In this document: in pieces, positions 1 to 6,861 of the stretch
How the letters are laid out: each line of letters starts with the position of its first letter
Position numbering within the stretch: the first letter of the stretch is position 1
Assembly: GCA_003170325.1 (NCBI GenBank)
Contig: PMZP01000032.1
Span: forward strand, 1 to 21,426
DNA: 21,426 nucleotides
DNA from: Candidatus Tayloriibacteriota bacterium
Lineage (GTDB): Bacteria; Patescibacteriota; Minisyncoccia; Phycocordibacterales; PALSA-1337
Reading direction: 5' to 3'
Program-made: the position numbers and the translations under genes
The notes under the pieces: generated by a model
What the model saw: the letters and a program-made list of their open reading frames with translations, nothing else
What the model was told of the DNA's origin: nothing
Database searches by the model: none

Positions 1-64
1 ACAACATTCCTGTCAATAAAAAACTTTCACAGAAAACACTTGCCAACCGGCGAGCTTAACCATT

Positions 65-739
65 ATGAGAAAATCAGTAGAAATCATCCCTGCCATCCTG
101 CCCAAAGACTTTGCTGAACTCACGGACAAAGTCGGGCTCATCAAAGGCTTCGCCAAGACCGTGCAGATAGACATCTGTGACGGACAATTCGTGCCGAATG
201 CCACCTGGCCTTACAAGAAGCGAGACGACAGTTTCGAGAAGATCATCCATGAAGACGAAGGCATGCCCGAATGGAAAGATCTGAACTACGAATTCGACTT
301 GATGGTCAATCGACCCGAAGAAGTCGTGACCGACTGGGTCTCGGCTGGTGCCATGAGAGTCATCGTTCACGCCGAAGCGCGCGGGAATGTCTCCGAAGCT
401 ATCGCTTTGCTTCGCGACCGCGCGGAGATAGGCATCGCTCTCAATATCGAGACGCCTATAAGCATCATCGAGCCATATGCCGACCAGATCCAATTCGTTC
501 AATGCATGGGTATAGACAATATCGGCTTTCAGCACCAGCAATTTGACGAAAAAGTCATCGCCAAAGTCCGTGAAGTCAAGGCGAAATTCCCGCATCTTCC
601 TGTTTCCGTCGACGGAGGCGTTTCTTTAGAGAGCGCGCCAAAATTGATCGCCGCCGGCGCAAATCGCCTCGTCGTCGGCTCGGCTATATTCAATGATGAG
701 AATCCCATAGACGCTATCCAGAGGTTCAAGAGGCTATAA
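65..739 (+). CDS. Ribulose-phosphate 3-epimerase-like TIM barrel
   Basis: A 224-aa protein with the order of motifs of the ribulose-5-phosphate 3-epimerase family, which interconverts ribulose-5-P and xylulose-5-P in the cytosol. Visible motifs are IPAIL near the N-terminus, IDICDGQFVPN (35-45), a FDLMV segment (77-81), GIALNIETP (122-130) and VDGGV (181-185) before the phosphate-binding GSAIF. In classical Rpe the metal is held by His and Asp two residues apart, a second His in HLM, and a late Asp. Here the two Asp (D36, D182) remain, but the His are Gln34 and Asp78, and the MTVNPGFGGQ loop reads MGIDNIGFQHQQF. It may use another metal site or substrate. The transketolase genes directly downstream support a pentose-phosphate role. 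The start at 65 has no clear Shine-Dalgarno sequence. Fold family is fairly sure, exact reaction is not. Confidence 0.8.
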   Translation: MRKSVEIIPAILPKDFAELTDKVGLIKGFAKTVQIDICDGQFVPNATWPYKKRDDSFEKIIHEDEGMPEWKDLNYEFDLMVNRPEEVVTDWVSAGAMRVIVHAEARGNVSEAIALLRDRAEIGIALNIETPISIIEPYADQIQFVQCMGIDNIGFQHQQFDEKVIAKVREVKAKFPHLPVSVDGGVSLESAPKLIAAGANRLVVGSAIFNDENPIDAIQRFKRL

Positions 740-797
740 GCTGTGCTATATTCGCTTCGCTCATATATCGTCTTCGCTCGGGTGTCGTGCCAACGAG

Positions 798-827
798 TTG
801 TCACACACCCTCGCTTGGCGCTATAAT
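798..827 (+). promoter_or_regulatory. Sigma70-type promoter for the transketolase genes
   Basis: TTGTCA (798-803) and a perfect TATAAT (822-827) are separated by 18 bp. The expected transcription start near 834 is about 3 nt before the ATG at 837, so the mRNA would be nearly leaderless. The -35 lies between GGGTGT and ACACCC half-sites of a weak inverted repeat (about 780-811). The promoter sits inside the longer reading frame that opens at 798, which rules against that earlier start. Confidence 0.7.
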
Positions 828-836
828 TACAGCGAA

Positions 837-1694
837 ATGTCCACAGCACTTACAGAAGAAAAAATCGCTCTGCTCACAAAGACAGCCGCCGAGATACGTT
901 GCTCGGTCATCGAGATGCTCATCGAAGCCAAATCAGGCCATTTGGCCGGCTCGCTTGGAATGGCTGACATATTTACATACCTATACTTTCATGCCTTGAA
1001 ACACGACCCGAAGAAGCCTTCATGGGAATATCGAGATCGTCTCGTTCTTTCCAACGGCCACATTTGTCCGGTCCTCTACGCGACCATGGCGCATGCCGGA
1101 TATTTTCCCGTTAGCGAACTCACATCATTGCGCAAGCTTGGTTCGCATCTTCAGGGTCATCCTCACCGTGAATGGTTGCCGGCTTTGGAAACATCTTCTG
1201 GACCTCTAGGATCAGGATTGTCTCAGGCAGTCGGTATGGCGCTGGCCGACCGGATAGACAATGGCCGCACTTCAGCCAAGCAGTTCTACTGTCTGATGAG
1301 CGATGGTGAGCTCAACGAGGGCAATTCCTGGGAAGGCGCCATGCTGGCAGGGAAGGAGAAGCTCCATAATCTGACGGCCATCATTGACCGCAATAATATC
1401 CAGATTGACGGATACACCGAAGATATCATGCCGCTGAATCCTTTGGTCGATAAGTGGCGCGCCTGGAATTGGCATGTCCAAGAATGTGACGGCCACAATT
1501 TCCGCGATATTGATCGTGTCATCGGCGAAGCGCGTGCCGTTTCCGATAGGCCGTCGGTCATCATCGCTTACACTATCCCCTCGAAAGGCATCCCCGAATT
1601 CGAGCGCCGTTTCGAGTGGCATGGCAAAGCGCCGACGACTAAAGAGGAAATCGAGATCGCCATGAAGGCGGTCGAAAGGATGCGAAATCGGTGA
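837..1694 (+). CDS. Transketolase, N-terminal subunit
   Basis: A 285-aa protein matching the thiamine-diphosphate-binding (PP) half of transketolase. With the next gene it should form a two-subunit enzyme moving two-carbon units between sugar phosphates. Seen: SGHLAGSLGMADIF (classical SGHPGGSLS), DRLVLSNGH, the GHP segment, SSGPLGSGLSQAVGMA, and the diphosphate/metal motif SDGELNEG followed by IIDRNNIQIDG, where the family usually has GDG rather than SDG. The ATG at 837 is chosen because an upstream in-frame start at 798 overlaps the promoter and adds residues unlike the family. The C-terminal subunit follows after 29 nt, so the two are probably cotranscribed. Split transketolases are common in archaea and CPR bacteria. 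Confidence 0.92.
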   Translation: MSTALTEEKIALLTKTAAEIRCSVIEMLIEAKSGHLAGSLGMADIFTYLYFHALKHDPKKPSWEYRDRLVLSNGHICPVLYATMAHAGYFPVSELTSLRKLGSHLQGHPHREWLPALETSSGPLGSGLSQAVGMALADRIDNGRTSAKQFYCLMSDGELNEGNSWEGAMLAGKEKLHNLTAIIDRNNIQIDGYTEDIMPLNPLVDKWRAWNWHVQECDGHNFRDIDRVIGEARAVSDRPSVIIAYTIPSKGIPEFERRFEWHGKAPTTKEEIEIAMKAVERMRNR

Positions 1695-1723
1695 ATCCTG
1701 ACGTAGCGAATCTTCAATAATCA

Positions 1724-2785
1724 ATGCTCAACCCTGACCTCAAACTCAACCCTCATCTCTTCGACTCCACCGTCGAATTGAAATCGATGCGTGTCGGTTT
1801 TGGCGAAGGCCTTTTGCAGGCCGCGCAATCAGACAAGCGCGTGGTCGGACTTTGCGCTGATCTCGCAGAATCGACACAGATGGAAGCGTTCAAAAAGAAA
1901 TTCCCGGATCGATTCATAGAAGTCGGTGTGGCTGAACAGAACTTGGCAACAGTTGCTTCTGGTATGGCCGCTATGGGAAAGATCCCATTCATGGCCTCGT
2001 ATGCCATCTTTAGTCCTGGCCGTAATTGGGAACAGATCAGGACGACCATTGCTTATAATAATCAACCAGTCAAGATAGTCGCCACGCATGTCGGCGTGAA
2101 TGTCGGGCCAGATGGCGGTTCACATCAGGCCCTTGAAGATATTGCCCTAATGCGCGTTTTACCGCGAATGGTCGTCATTTCTCCCTGCGATGCCATTGAA
2201 GCTAGGAAGGCCATTATAGAGGCCGCCAAGACCAATGACCCCACCTACATACGTCTGGCCCGCGAAAAGTCGCCGATGATGACGACTGAAGAGACGCCGT
2301 TTCAGATAGGTAAGGCACAGATTGTGTTTAGGAGTCAGGAGCTAGTAGCTAGGAGCCAGAAGATTGGAATAAGTAAATCTGCAAGTTCCAAGCTCCAAGC
2401 TGCTAGCTCCGTTCTCGACGTTGGCATAATTGCAACCGGCGCGCTCTTACACAAAGCCTTGCTGGCCGCCAAGAGACTAGAAGCAGAAGGGAAGAAAGTG
2501 GCCGTAATGAATCTGGCTACCATCAAACCGCTCGACGAGACCGCCGTGATGAAGCTTGCCCAGGAAGCCGGAGCCATCGTGACCGTCGAAGAGCATCAGA
2601 TCGCAGGCGGCATGGGTTCGGCAGTGGCTGAATGTTTGGCAAGACATTTCCCGGTTCCGATAGAATTCGTCGGCGTCAACGACAAGTTTGGTCAGTCTGG
2701 GAAGTCAGACGAGCTCATCGAACTATATGAAATGGGCGAGTCGCACATATTCCAGGCCGCGCGCAGGGCGATGCTAAGAAAATAA
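1724..2785 (+). CDS. Transketolase, C-terminal subunit (with in-frame repeat insertion)
   Basis: A 353-aa protein with the pyrimidine-binding (Pyr) and C-terminal transketolase domains; partner of the preceding gene. The catalytic Glu that activates thiamine diphosphate is in VGVAEQNLATVASGMA, followed by the SYAIFSPGRNWEQIR and NVGPDGGSHQALEDIA segments. The C-terminal domain includes EEHQIAGGMGSAVAE. Between the two domains (about residues 205-229) lies a Ser/Gln/Lys-rich stretch absent from the family, encoded by the palindromic element at 2338-2410; the frame stays open through it. The start MLNPDLKLNPHLF resembles other CPR members. No Shine-Dalgarno sequence is visible. Confidence 0.92.
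   Translation: MLNPDLKLNPHLFDSTVELKSMRVGFGEGLLQAAQSDKRVVGLCADLAESTQMEAFKKKFPDRFIEVGVAEQNLATVASGMAAMGKIPFMASYAIFSPGRNWEQIRTTIAYNNQPVKIVATHVGVNVGPDGGSHQALEDIALMRVLPRMVVISPCDAIEARKAIIEAAKTNDPTYIRLAREKSPMMTTEETPFQIGKAQIVFRSQELVARSQKIGISKSASSKLQAASSVLDVGIIATGALLHKALLAAKRLEAEGKKVAVMNLATIKPLDETAVMKLAQEAGAIVTVEEHQIAGGMGSAVAECLARHFPVPIEFVGVNDKFGQSGKSDELIELYEMGESHIFQAARRAMLRK
2338..2410. repeat. Palindromic element inserted in frame in the transketolase C gene
   Basis: The arm GGAGCTAGTAGCTAGGAGC (2338-2356) matches the reverse complement of the 3' arm ending at 2410 at 17 of 19 positions. A further AGGAGTCAGGAG unit just upstream makes the 5' side repetitive. The translated segment (RSQELVARSQK... 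SSKLQAASSV) has no counterpart in the transketolase family. It is inserted at a domain linker and keeps the reading frame, as Rickettsia palindromic elements do. Confidence 0.75.
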
Positions 2786-2787
2786 AG

Positions 2788-2802
2788 GGAGTGTATAACT
2801 CC
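2788..2802 (+). terminator. Small hairpin after the transketolase operon
   Basis: GGAGT (2788-2792) and ACTCC (2798-2802) form a 5-bp stem with a 5-nt loop, 2 nt after the transketolase stop codon. It is not followed by a T-run, so it is at best a weak terminator or an mRNA 3'-end stabiliser. Confidence 0.35.
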
Positions 2803-2804
2803 TA

Positions 2805-2832
2805 TTGACATCAGGGTCTGATCCGCTAAACT
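2805..2832 (+). promoter_or_regulatory. Promoter for the 65-aa orphan gene
   Basis: Perfect -35 TTGACA (2805-2810), a 16-bp spacer, then TAAACT (2827-2832) as a 4/6 -10 match. Transcription from here would make a leader of about 210 nt before the ATG at 3051. Confidence 0.5.
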
Positions 2833-2902
2833 TATAAGCACAATGAATTTAATGTTTACTAAGGTCGTCAAGAACTCCTACTCGCTCTCCATTTGGAAGC
2901 GG

Positions 2903-3012
2903 GTTTGGAATCGGCCTTTGTAACGAAATTCTCCTCATTATTTAGTTACAAGATCGGGTTCCAAACGAAAGCTGGGACCCGATTTGCTTGTCTCGCGCGC
3001 ACCGAGGCGGTG
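2903..3012 (+). promoter_or_regulatory. Structured leader with overlapping alternative hairpins
   Basis: Arms 2903-2924 and 2945-2966 pair at 19 of 22 positions (two G-U) around a 20-nt loop. Part of the 3' arm, ATCGGGTTCC (2953-2962), can instead pair with GGGACCCGAT (2974-2983) as a 10-bp stem with one G-U. The two hairpins exclude each other, as in attenuators and riboswitches. A small hairpin CACCG/CGGTG (3000-3012) follows. No T-run follows the second stem, so the switch type is unknown. No known riboswitch class was recognised. Confidence 0.5.
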
Positions 3013-3050
3013 AGAGTGAAAGCATTTCAGCACATAGAAAGGTAAATAAT

Positions 3051-3248
3051 ATGGTAGCAACGCTTGAAGTATTGATGGAAACGAGAGGCACCCCGTACGA
3101 GGATGCATTTGGAACAGCGATAGTCGTTCATCCAATCAAAGGGCAACGAGCCTTCTTCAACATCGACGGCGGGTTTGGTCGCGAGCCGCGTATCTGGACA
3201 GGAAGCGAATGGGTTCAAGATCCCGAGTTCAGCGATCCTGGTCTGTAA
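3051..3248 (+). CDS. Hypothetical 65-aa protein
   Basis: I do not recognise this protein. It has 65 residues, no signal peptide or membrane segment, and reads as a small beta-rich soluble protein (AIVVHPIKGQRAFFNIDGGFG, then WTGSEW). The ATG at 3051 is preceded by AGAAAGG at a suitable Shine-Dalgarno distance; an upstream in-frame start at 2988 would begin in the structured leader and is less likely. It has its own TTGACA promoter, long leader and terminator, so it is a self-contained unit between the transketolase operon and uvrB. Confidence 0.6.
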   Translation: MVATLEVLMETRGTPYEDAFGTAIVVHPIKGQRAFFNIDGGFGREPRIWTGSEWVQDPEFSDPGL

Positions 3249-3273
3249 TCAAATCTATCCAACCCAACAAAGC

Positions 3274-3305
3274 GCCCATTAGAACATTTCTTTTGGGCCT
3301 TTTTT
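3274..3305 (+). terminator. Rho-independent terminator of the 65-aa gene
   Basis: Stem GCCCA (3274-3278) with TGGGC (3294-3298), then a C and six T (3300-3305). It ends about 18 bp before the uvrB -10. Confidence 0.7.
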
Positions 3306-3322
3306 ATTAGCTGAATTGAATG

Positions 3323-3328
3323 TATATT
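3323..3328 (+). promoter_or_regulatory. Probable -10 of uvrB
   Basis: TATATT ends 6 nt before the ATG at 3335, predicting a leaderless transcript. No good -35 is visible because the preceding terminator T-run occupies that position. The call rests on similarity to other starts in this window. Confidence 0.45.
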
Positions 3329-3334
3329 GATGGC

Positions 3335-5542
3335 ATGAGCAAATCATCCTTCAAGCTCGCGACCCCCTACAAGCCTGCCGGCGATCAGCCGAAGGCTATT
3401 ATCGCCTTGAATCAGGGGCTGGCCAAGGGCTTCGACCGCCAGACGCTTCTTGGTGTCACCGGATCCGGTAAAACTTTCACTGTAGCCAATGTCATAGCTG
3501 ATTATGGCAAGCCGACCTTGGTCATCGCACACAACAAGACTTTGGCGGCTCAGCTGGCCCAGGAATACCGTGAATTCTTTCCTCACAACGCCGTCCATTA
3601 TTTCGTGTCATATTACGACTACTATCAGCCGGAAGCCTATATGCCGGTCACGGATACCTACATTGAAAAGGAAGCTATGATAAATGAGGAAATTGAGCGA
3701 TTGCGCCACGCATCGACGCAGGCACTTCTCACCCGTAAGGACGTCATCATCGTCGCTTCAGTGTCTTGCATCTATGGCTTGGGCAGTCCGGAAGAATACG
3801 AAAAGGTAAATCTGAAATTGTCAGTAGGTATGGAATTGTCGCGAGCGGAGCTCATACGTAAATTGATCGACATACACTTCGTGCGCACTAACGCCGACAT
3901 CAATTCCGGTCAATTCCGAGCGCTGGGCAATACTTTGGAAGTCATGCCCGTGAATGAGAAGACGATCTATCGCATCGAATATGAAGGTGCCTGCGTTAGT
4001 CATATCGTAGAATTGGATCCGGTTTCACGTGAGGTTAGAAATGATGGCGATAAGCGACCAACAATCTTCATCTTCCCGGCCAAGCATTTCATTTCGAATG
4101 ATGAACAGAGCGCACACGCCATCGAAACGATCAAGGCCGAATTGGAAGCCAGGCTCAAAGAGCTCAACAAGGCTGGTAAGATGCTGGAATCAGAGCGACT
4201 CAAACGCCGTGTCAAATATGATCTTTCAATGATCCGCGAGATCGGCTATACGAACGGTATCGAGAACTATTCTCGACATTTCTCTGGCAAGATGCCAGGC
4301 GAGCCGCCGGATAGCCTGCTCTCATATTTTCCGCACCGCAAGGCGACCGAAGCCGAACGCAAATCTGGTGCTGGTGAATTCGTGCCAGATTTTCTGACCA
4401 TCGTTGACGAATCGCATGTGACAATCCCGCAATTGAATGGCATGTATGCTGGTGACGCTTCACGTAAAGAAACGCTAGTAGAACACGGTTTCAGATTGCC
4501 TTCGGCAAAAGATAATCGGCCATTGAAGTTCCCGGAATTCTTGGAAAGGATCGGTCCGATGATCTATACCTCGGCCACTCCGAGCGATTATGAGCGAGAA
4601 AGCTCACAGCAGATAGTTGAACAGGTTATTCGTCCTACAGGATTGGTGGATCCGGAAGTGGAGATCAGACCTATAAGAGAAAGCCATGCTGCGGTAGTCC
4701 TTCGAGGAAAGCTTTCGGAGCGAGCGAAGGCGAGTGAGAAGCAGGTGCCGAGCCAGCAGGCTCGGACGCCGGTTTCAGAGGAGGAGCTACCGCAGCTGGC
4801 CTATAAAGGCCAAATCTTCGACTTCATCGACGAATCGATCGCGACTATCAAGAAAGGCGGCCGTGTCCTAGCTACCACGCTGACCAAGAAAATGGCCGAG
4901 GATCTATCGGAATTTCTCATAGAAAAGAAGATCAAAGCCGCATACCTTCACAGCGACATAAAGACCATAGACCGCATAACGATTCTGACTGATTTTCGAA
5001 AAGGCAAGTATGATATCGTAGTCGGTGTCAATCTCCTCCGTGAAGGCTTGGACTTGCCGGAAGTCACTCTTATCGGCATCCTCGACGCAGACAAGGAAGG
5101 ATTCTTGCGTTCAGAGACCGCCCTCATCCAAACTATCGGTCGCGCCGCCAGGAATGCCGCCGGCCGCGTCATCCTTTACGCCGACAATCTGACCGGTTCC
5201 ATGGACCGTGCCATCAAGGAGACCGATCGCCGTCGCGCTATTCAAGTAGCTTACAACAAGGAGCATGGTATCACCCCGCAGACCATCATCAAGGCCATCC
5301 ACGATATAACTGACCAGCTCCGCACTGATCATGACAAGGCTGTGAATGAGATGGTGAGAATCGATGAGACGTTGGCGCAGTCAAATCCCAAGAAGTTAAT
5401 GCGCATGAAGGAAGATCAGATGGCTGAAGCCGTCAAAGCCCTCGACTTCGAAACGGCCGCGTTAGTCCGCGATGAATTGTTCAAGTTGCAGGAGAAGTAC
5501 GGGATGGGGAAGAAGGGATCGACGGTAAGAAAGAAGTCATAA
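3335..5542 (+). CDS. uvrB: Excinuclease ABC subunit B, with in-frame insertion
   Basis: UvrB, the damage-verifying helicase-like subunit of nucleotide excision repair, which binds UvrA, opens DNA at lesions and recruits UvrC. From the ATG at 3335 it has 735 aa, longer than the usual 660-680. Seen: the N-terminal signature FKL..PYKPAGDQPKAI, Walker A GVTGSGKT (40-47), the Tyr-rich beta-hairpin YYDYYQPEAY (92-101) that clamps DNA, the DEAD-like TIVDESH, YTSATPSDYE, helicase motifs VGVNLLREGLDLPEV and QTIGRAARN, and a C-terminal UVR domain (MKEDQMAEAVKALDFETAALVRDEL). Residues about 451-487 are an extra segment at the junction between the VEIRP end and KGQIFDFI, encoded by the palindromic element at 4688-4796. 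The ATG at 3320 is an alternative start but overlaps the -10. Confidence 0.97.
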   Translation: MSKSSFKLATPYKPAGDQPKAIIALNQGLAKGFDRQTLLGVTGSGKTFTVANVIADYGKPTLVIAHNKTLAAQLAQEYREFFPHNAVHYFVSYYDYYQPEAYMPVTDTYIEKEAMINEEIERLRHASTQALLTRKDVIIVASVSCIYGLGSPEEYEKVNLKLSVGMELSRAELIRKLIDIHFVRTNADINSGQFRALGNTLEVMPVNEKTIYRIEYEGACVSHIVELDPVSREVRNDGDKRPTIFIFPAKHFISNDEQSAHAIETIKAELEARLKELNKAGKMLESERLKRRVKYDLSMIREIGYTNGIENYSRHFSGKMPGEPPDSLLSYFPHRKATEAERKSGAGEFVPDFLTIVDESHVTIPQLNGMYAGDASRKETLVEHGFRLPSAKDNRPLKFPEFLERIGPMIYTSATPSDYERESSQQIVEQVIRPTGLVDPEVEIRPIRESHAAVVLRGKLSERAKASEKQVPSQQARTPVSEEELPQLAYKGQIFDFIDESIATIKKGGRVLATTLTKKMAEDLSEFLIEKKIKAAYLHSDIKTIDRITILTDFRKGKYDIVVGVNLLREGLDLPEVTLIGILDADKEGFLRSETALIQTIGRAARNAAGRVILYADNLTGSMDRAIKETDRRRAIQVAYNKEHGITPQTIIKAIHDITDQLRTDHDKAVNEMVRIDETLAQSNPKKLMRMKEDQMAEAVKALDFETAALVRDELFKLQEKYGMGKKGSTVRKKS
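4688..4796. repeat. Multi-hairpin palindromic element inserted in frame in uvrB
   Basis: Outer arms GCTGCGGTAG (4688-4697) and CTACCGCAGC (4787-4796) are perfectly complementary. Inside are two hairpins: CTTTCG...CGAAGG (about 4712-4730) and CCGAGCC (4748-4754) with GGCTCGG (4759-4765). The branched shape with an outer closing stem spans 109 bp and adds about 36 residues rich in Glu, Gln, Ser and Ala that UvrB homologues lack. Its bases differ from the transketolase element, so it is a different family or strongly diverged. Confidence 0.75.
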
Positions 5543-5551
5543 TTCAGTAAT

Positions 5552-5584
5552 AAAAAATCGCGCATTCCGGTGATGGTTTGCGCG
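5552..5584 (-). terminator. Rho-independent terminator of the 102-aa minus-strand gene
   Basis: On the minus strand TGCGCG/CGCGCA arms (5579-5584 and 5559-5564) form a stem, followed by A then six T (5557-5552). It lies between the convergent uvrB and the minus-strand orphan and fits the latter. Confidence 0.65.
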
Positions 5585-5612
5585 CCAACTCATTAACGTA
5601 AATCGACTCATT

Positions 5613-5921
5613 TCAATAGAGCCTTAAAGACTCTACTGTCAAGCGGCCGATCATATTAGCAGTATGGTTGAAATCGTCTTGGTTGCGTTCTTTTCCAGTC
5701 GGATTGTTCTGGAAAAGAGGCAATGAGATCCCTTCACAATCGGGAAACAGACTCAGCTCGAACTCGATGCTTTTGCTGTCTATCGCCAGTAGCACCCGGT
5801 CGCGGTTCGATAACCGGCTAAGTAAAGCCTCGTATGTCGGACATTCGAGAAAGACCAGTCGTGTAGGATTATCCCACTCGTCTTTACGGTAGAGACTGAT
5901 AAGGAAACAGTGTTTTTTCAT
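5613..5921 (-). CDS. Hypothetical 102-aa protein
   Basis: I do not recognise this protein. It is 102 aa, soluble, with an N-terminal MKKHCFLISLYRK and a PTYEALLSRLSNRDRVLLAID segment suggesting a small alpha/beta fold. The ATG at 5921 is preferred over one nine codons upstream because AGCAGG lies 7 nt before it and the upstream start overlaps the -10. It has its own promoter and terminator and is divergent from the gene at 6063. Confidence 0.6.
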   Translation of the reverse strand: MKKHCFLISLYRKDEWDNPTRLVFLECPTYEALLSRLSNRDRVLLAIDSKSIEFELSLFPDCEGISLPLFQNNPTGKERNQDDFNHTANMIGRLTVESLRLY

Positions 5922-5938
5922 AATACAACCTGCTTCTG

Positions 5939-5967
5939 ATATTGTCATACTGGAAAATATTTGTCAA
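5939..5967 (-). promoter_or_regulatory. Promoter of the 102-aa minus-strand gene
   Basis: On the minus strand, perfect TTGACA (5967-5962), 17-bp spacer, CAATAT (5944-5939), a 3/6 -10. Its upstream edge is about 28 bp from the divergent TTGACA at 5996, so the two promoters share a short control region. Confidence 0.5.
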
Positions 5968-5995
5968 CTATATCGTATTAACGGATCTAGAATTA

Positions 5996-6024
5996 TTGAC
6001 ATATAGTAAACCGTGGAGTATCTT
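5996..6024 (+). promoter_or_regulatory. Promoter of the 162-aa Cys-rich orphan gene
   Basis: TTGACA (5996-6001), exactly 17 bp, TATCTT (6019-6024). Predicted start near 6031 gives a leader of about 32 nt carrying the Shine-Dalgarno-like CAAGG. Confidence 0.6.
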
Positions 6025-6062
6025 GATTTACAGTTCTCAAACAATTGAATCAAGGTATATGT

Positions 6063-6551
6063 ATGTCAGAAGATATTTATGAAGGCAGGTGTCGGGATTG
6101 TTTTGACAAATTTCCCAAGATGGAAATTCTCAATGATGCGCGACTTGCGGATCCATTCGTCCCAGGAATGTGCCTATGCCGACTGTGCCTAGGTGGTCGG
6201 GTTGCAGATTATGTCCAGTCGGAACCCATACGTCCGATTGGGATACCACCTACTATTACAACGGCTTCGTGGGTCGATCTCGAGCCGATCATTGTCGAAT
6301 TCGATCGTGGTAAGATCAAAATGACGGTCGACGTTAGATTCCGCATGCCGAATATCCCCAGTCCGACGATTGAGGATGGCGGTGAAGTCCGTATGCGGCT
6401 TGGTGAGAATTTGTATTGGGATGCGGGTGAGCATCTCGGTGGAAGGGGTGGCACTTTGGAATCACTGCGGCCACTCATCATGTCAGGTGCGAGATTCATG
6501 CTGCATTACCGCTTCCAACCGATCGGGAAGGTCATCGGCCTTGCCGGCTAG
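6063..6551 (+). CDS. Hypothetical 162-aa protein with paired cysteines
   Basis: I do not recognise the family. The N-terminal 45 residues hold C10xxC13 and C37xC39xxC42, a spacing that could bind zinc. The rest is mostly predicted beta structure, with PPTITTASWVDLEPIIVEFDRG and a Gly-rich segment (GEHLGGRGG). No signal peptide or membrane helix is seen. The ATG at 6063 has CAAGG upstream; a TTG six codons earlier is less likely. A TTGACA promoter precedes it and a terminator follows, so it is monocistronic. Confidence 0.6.
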   Translation: MSEDIYEGRCRDCFDKFPKMEILNDARLADPFVPGMCLCRLCLGGRVADYVQSEPIRPIGIPPTITTASWVDLEPIIVEFDRGKIKMTVDVRFRMPNIPSPTIEDGGEVRMRLGENLYWDAGEHLGGRGGTLESLRPLIMSGARFMLHYRFQPIGKVIGLAG

Positions 6552-6579
6552 GATTGACCGTAATATTGGATCCATGCGC

Positions 6580-6609
6580 GGTCGAGTTGTCTCCAGCTCG
6601 GCCTTTTTT
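6580..6609 (+). terminator. Rho-independent terminator of the 162-aa gene
   Basis: GGTCGAG (6580-6586) pairs with CTCGGCC (6597-6603), a 7-bp stem with one G-U, directly followed by six T. Confidence 0.8.
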
Positions 6610-6656
6610 GTTTGTTCCTAAGTTATAGAATACAGGGCCGATGGAGAATAGAGCAT

Positions 6657-6812
6657 ATGTGCAAATTTTGCACATGAGCATGATCGACAGGGACTCTTTA
6701 AATATTAGCCCAACACACAAGCAATCCTTGTAAGTTCAACTTGTAAGGATTCCTTACAAGTTGAAACTGGCGAGCTTATACGAGTTGCGACTGTTTCCAA
6801 AATGGAAACAGT
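6657..6812. repeat. Cluster of three perfect palindromes upstream of the slipin operon
   Basis: The gap 6610-6861 holds no gene but three perfect inverted repeats. ATGTGCAAA/TTTGCACAT (6657-6675) has a 1-nt centre. TTCAACTTGTAAGGA/TCCTTACAAGTTGAA (6735-6765) has 15-bp arms and a 1-nt centre. ACTGTTTCCA/TGGAAACAGT (6790-6812) has a 3-nt centre. The 8-mer CTTGTAAG occurs at 6727 and 6740 and inverted at 6753, a 13-bp step, so the middle copy can pair either way. None has a T-run, so terminators are unlikely. Operators or structured RNA are possible. Confidence 0.7.
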
Positions 6813-6846
6813 TCAATTGGAGTCTAGCGCATAACCAAAAACGCGC

Positions 6847-6852
6847 TATACT
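6847..6852 (+). promoter_or_regulatory. -10 of the slipin operon
   Basis: TATACT ends 9 nt before the ATG at 6862, implying a near-leaderless mRNA. No convincing -35 at 17 bp, so an activator bound to the upstream palindromes is possible. Confidence 0.5.
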
Positions 6853-6861
6853 AGTCATATC

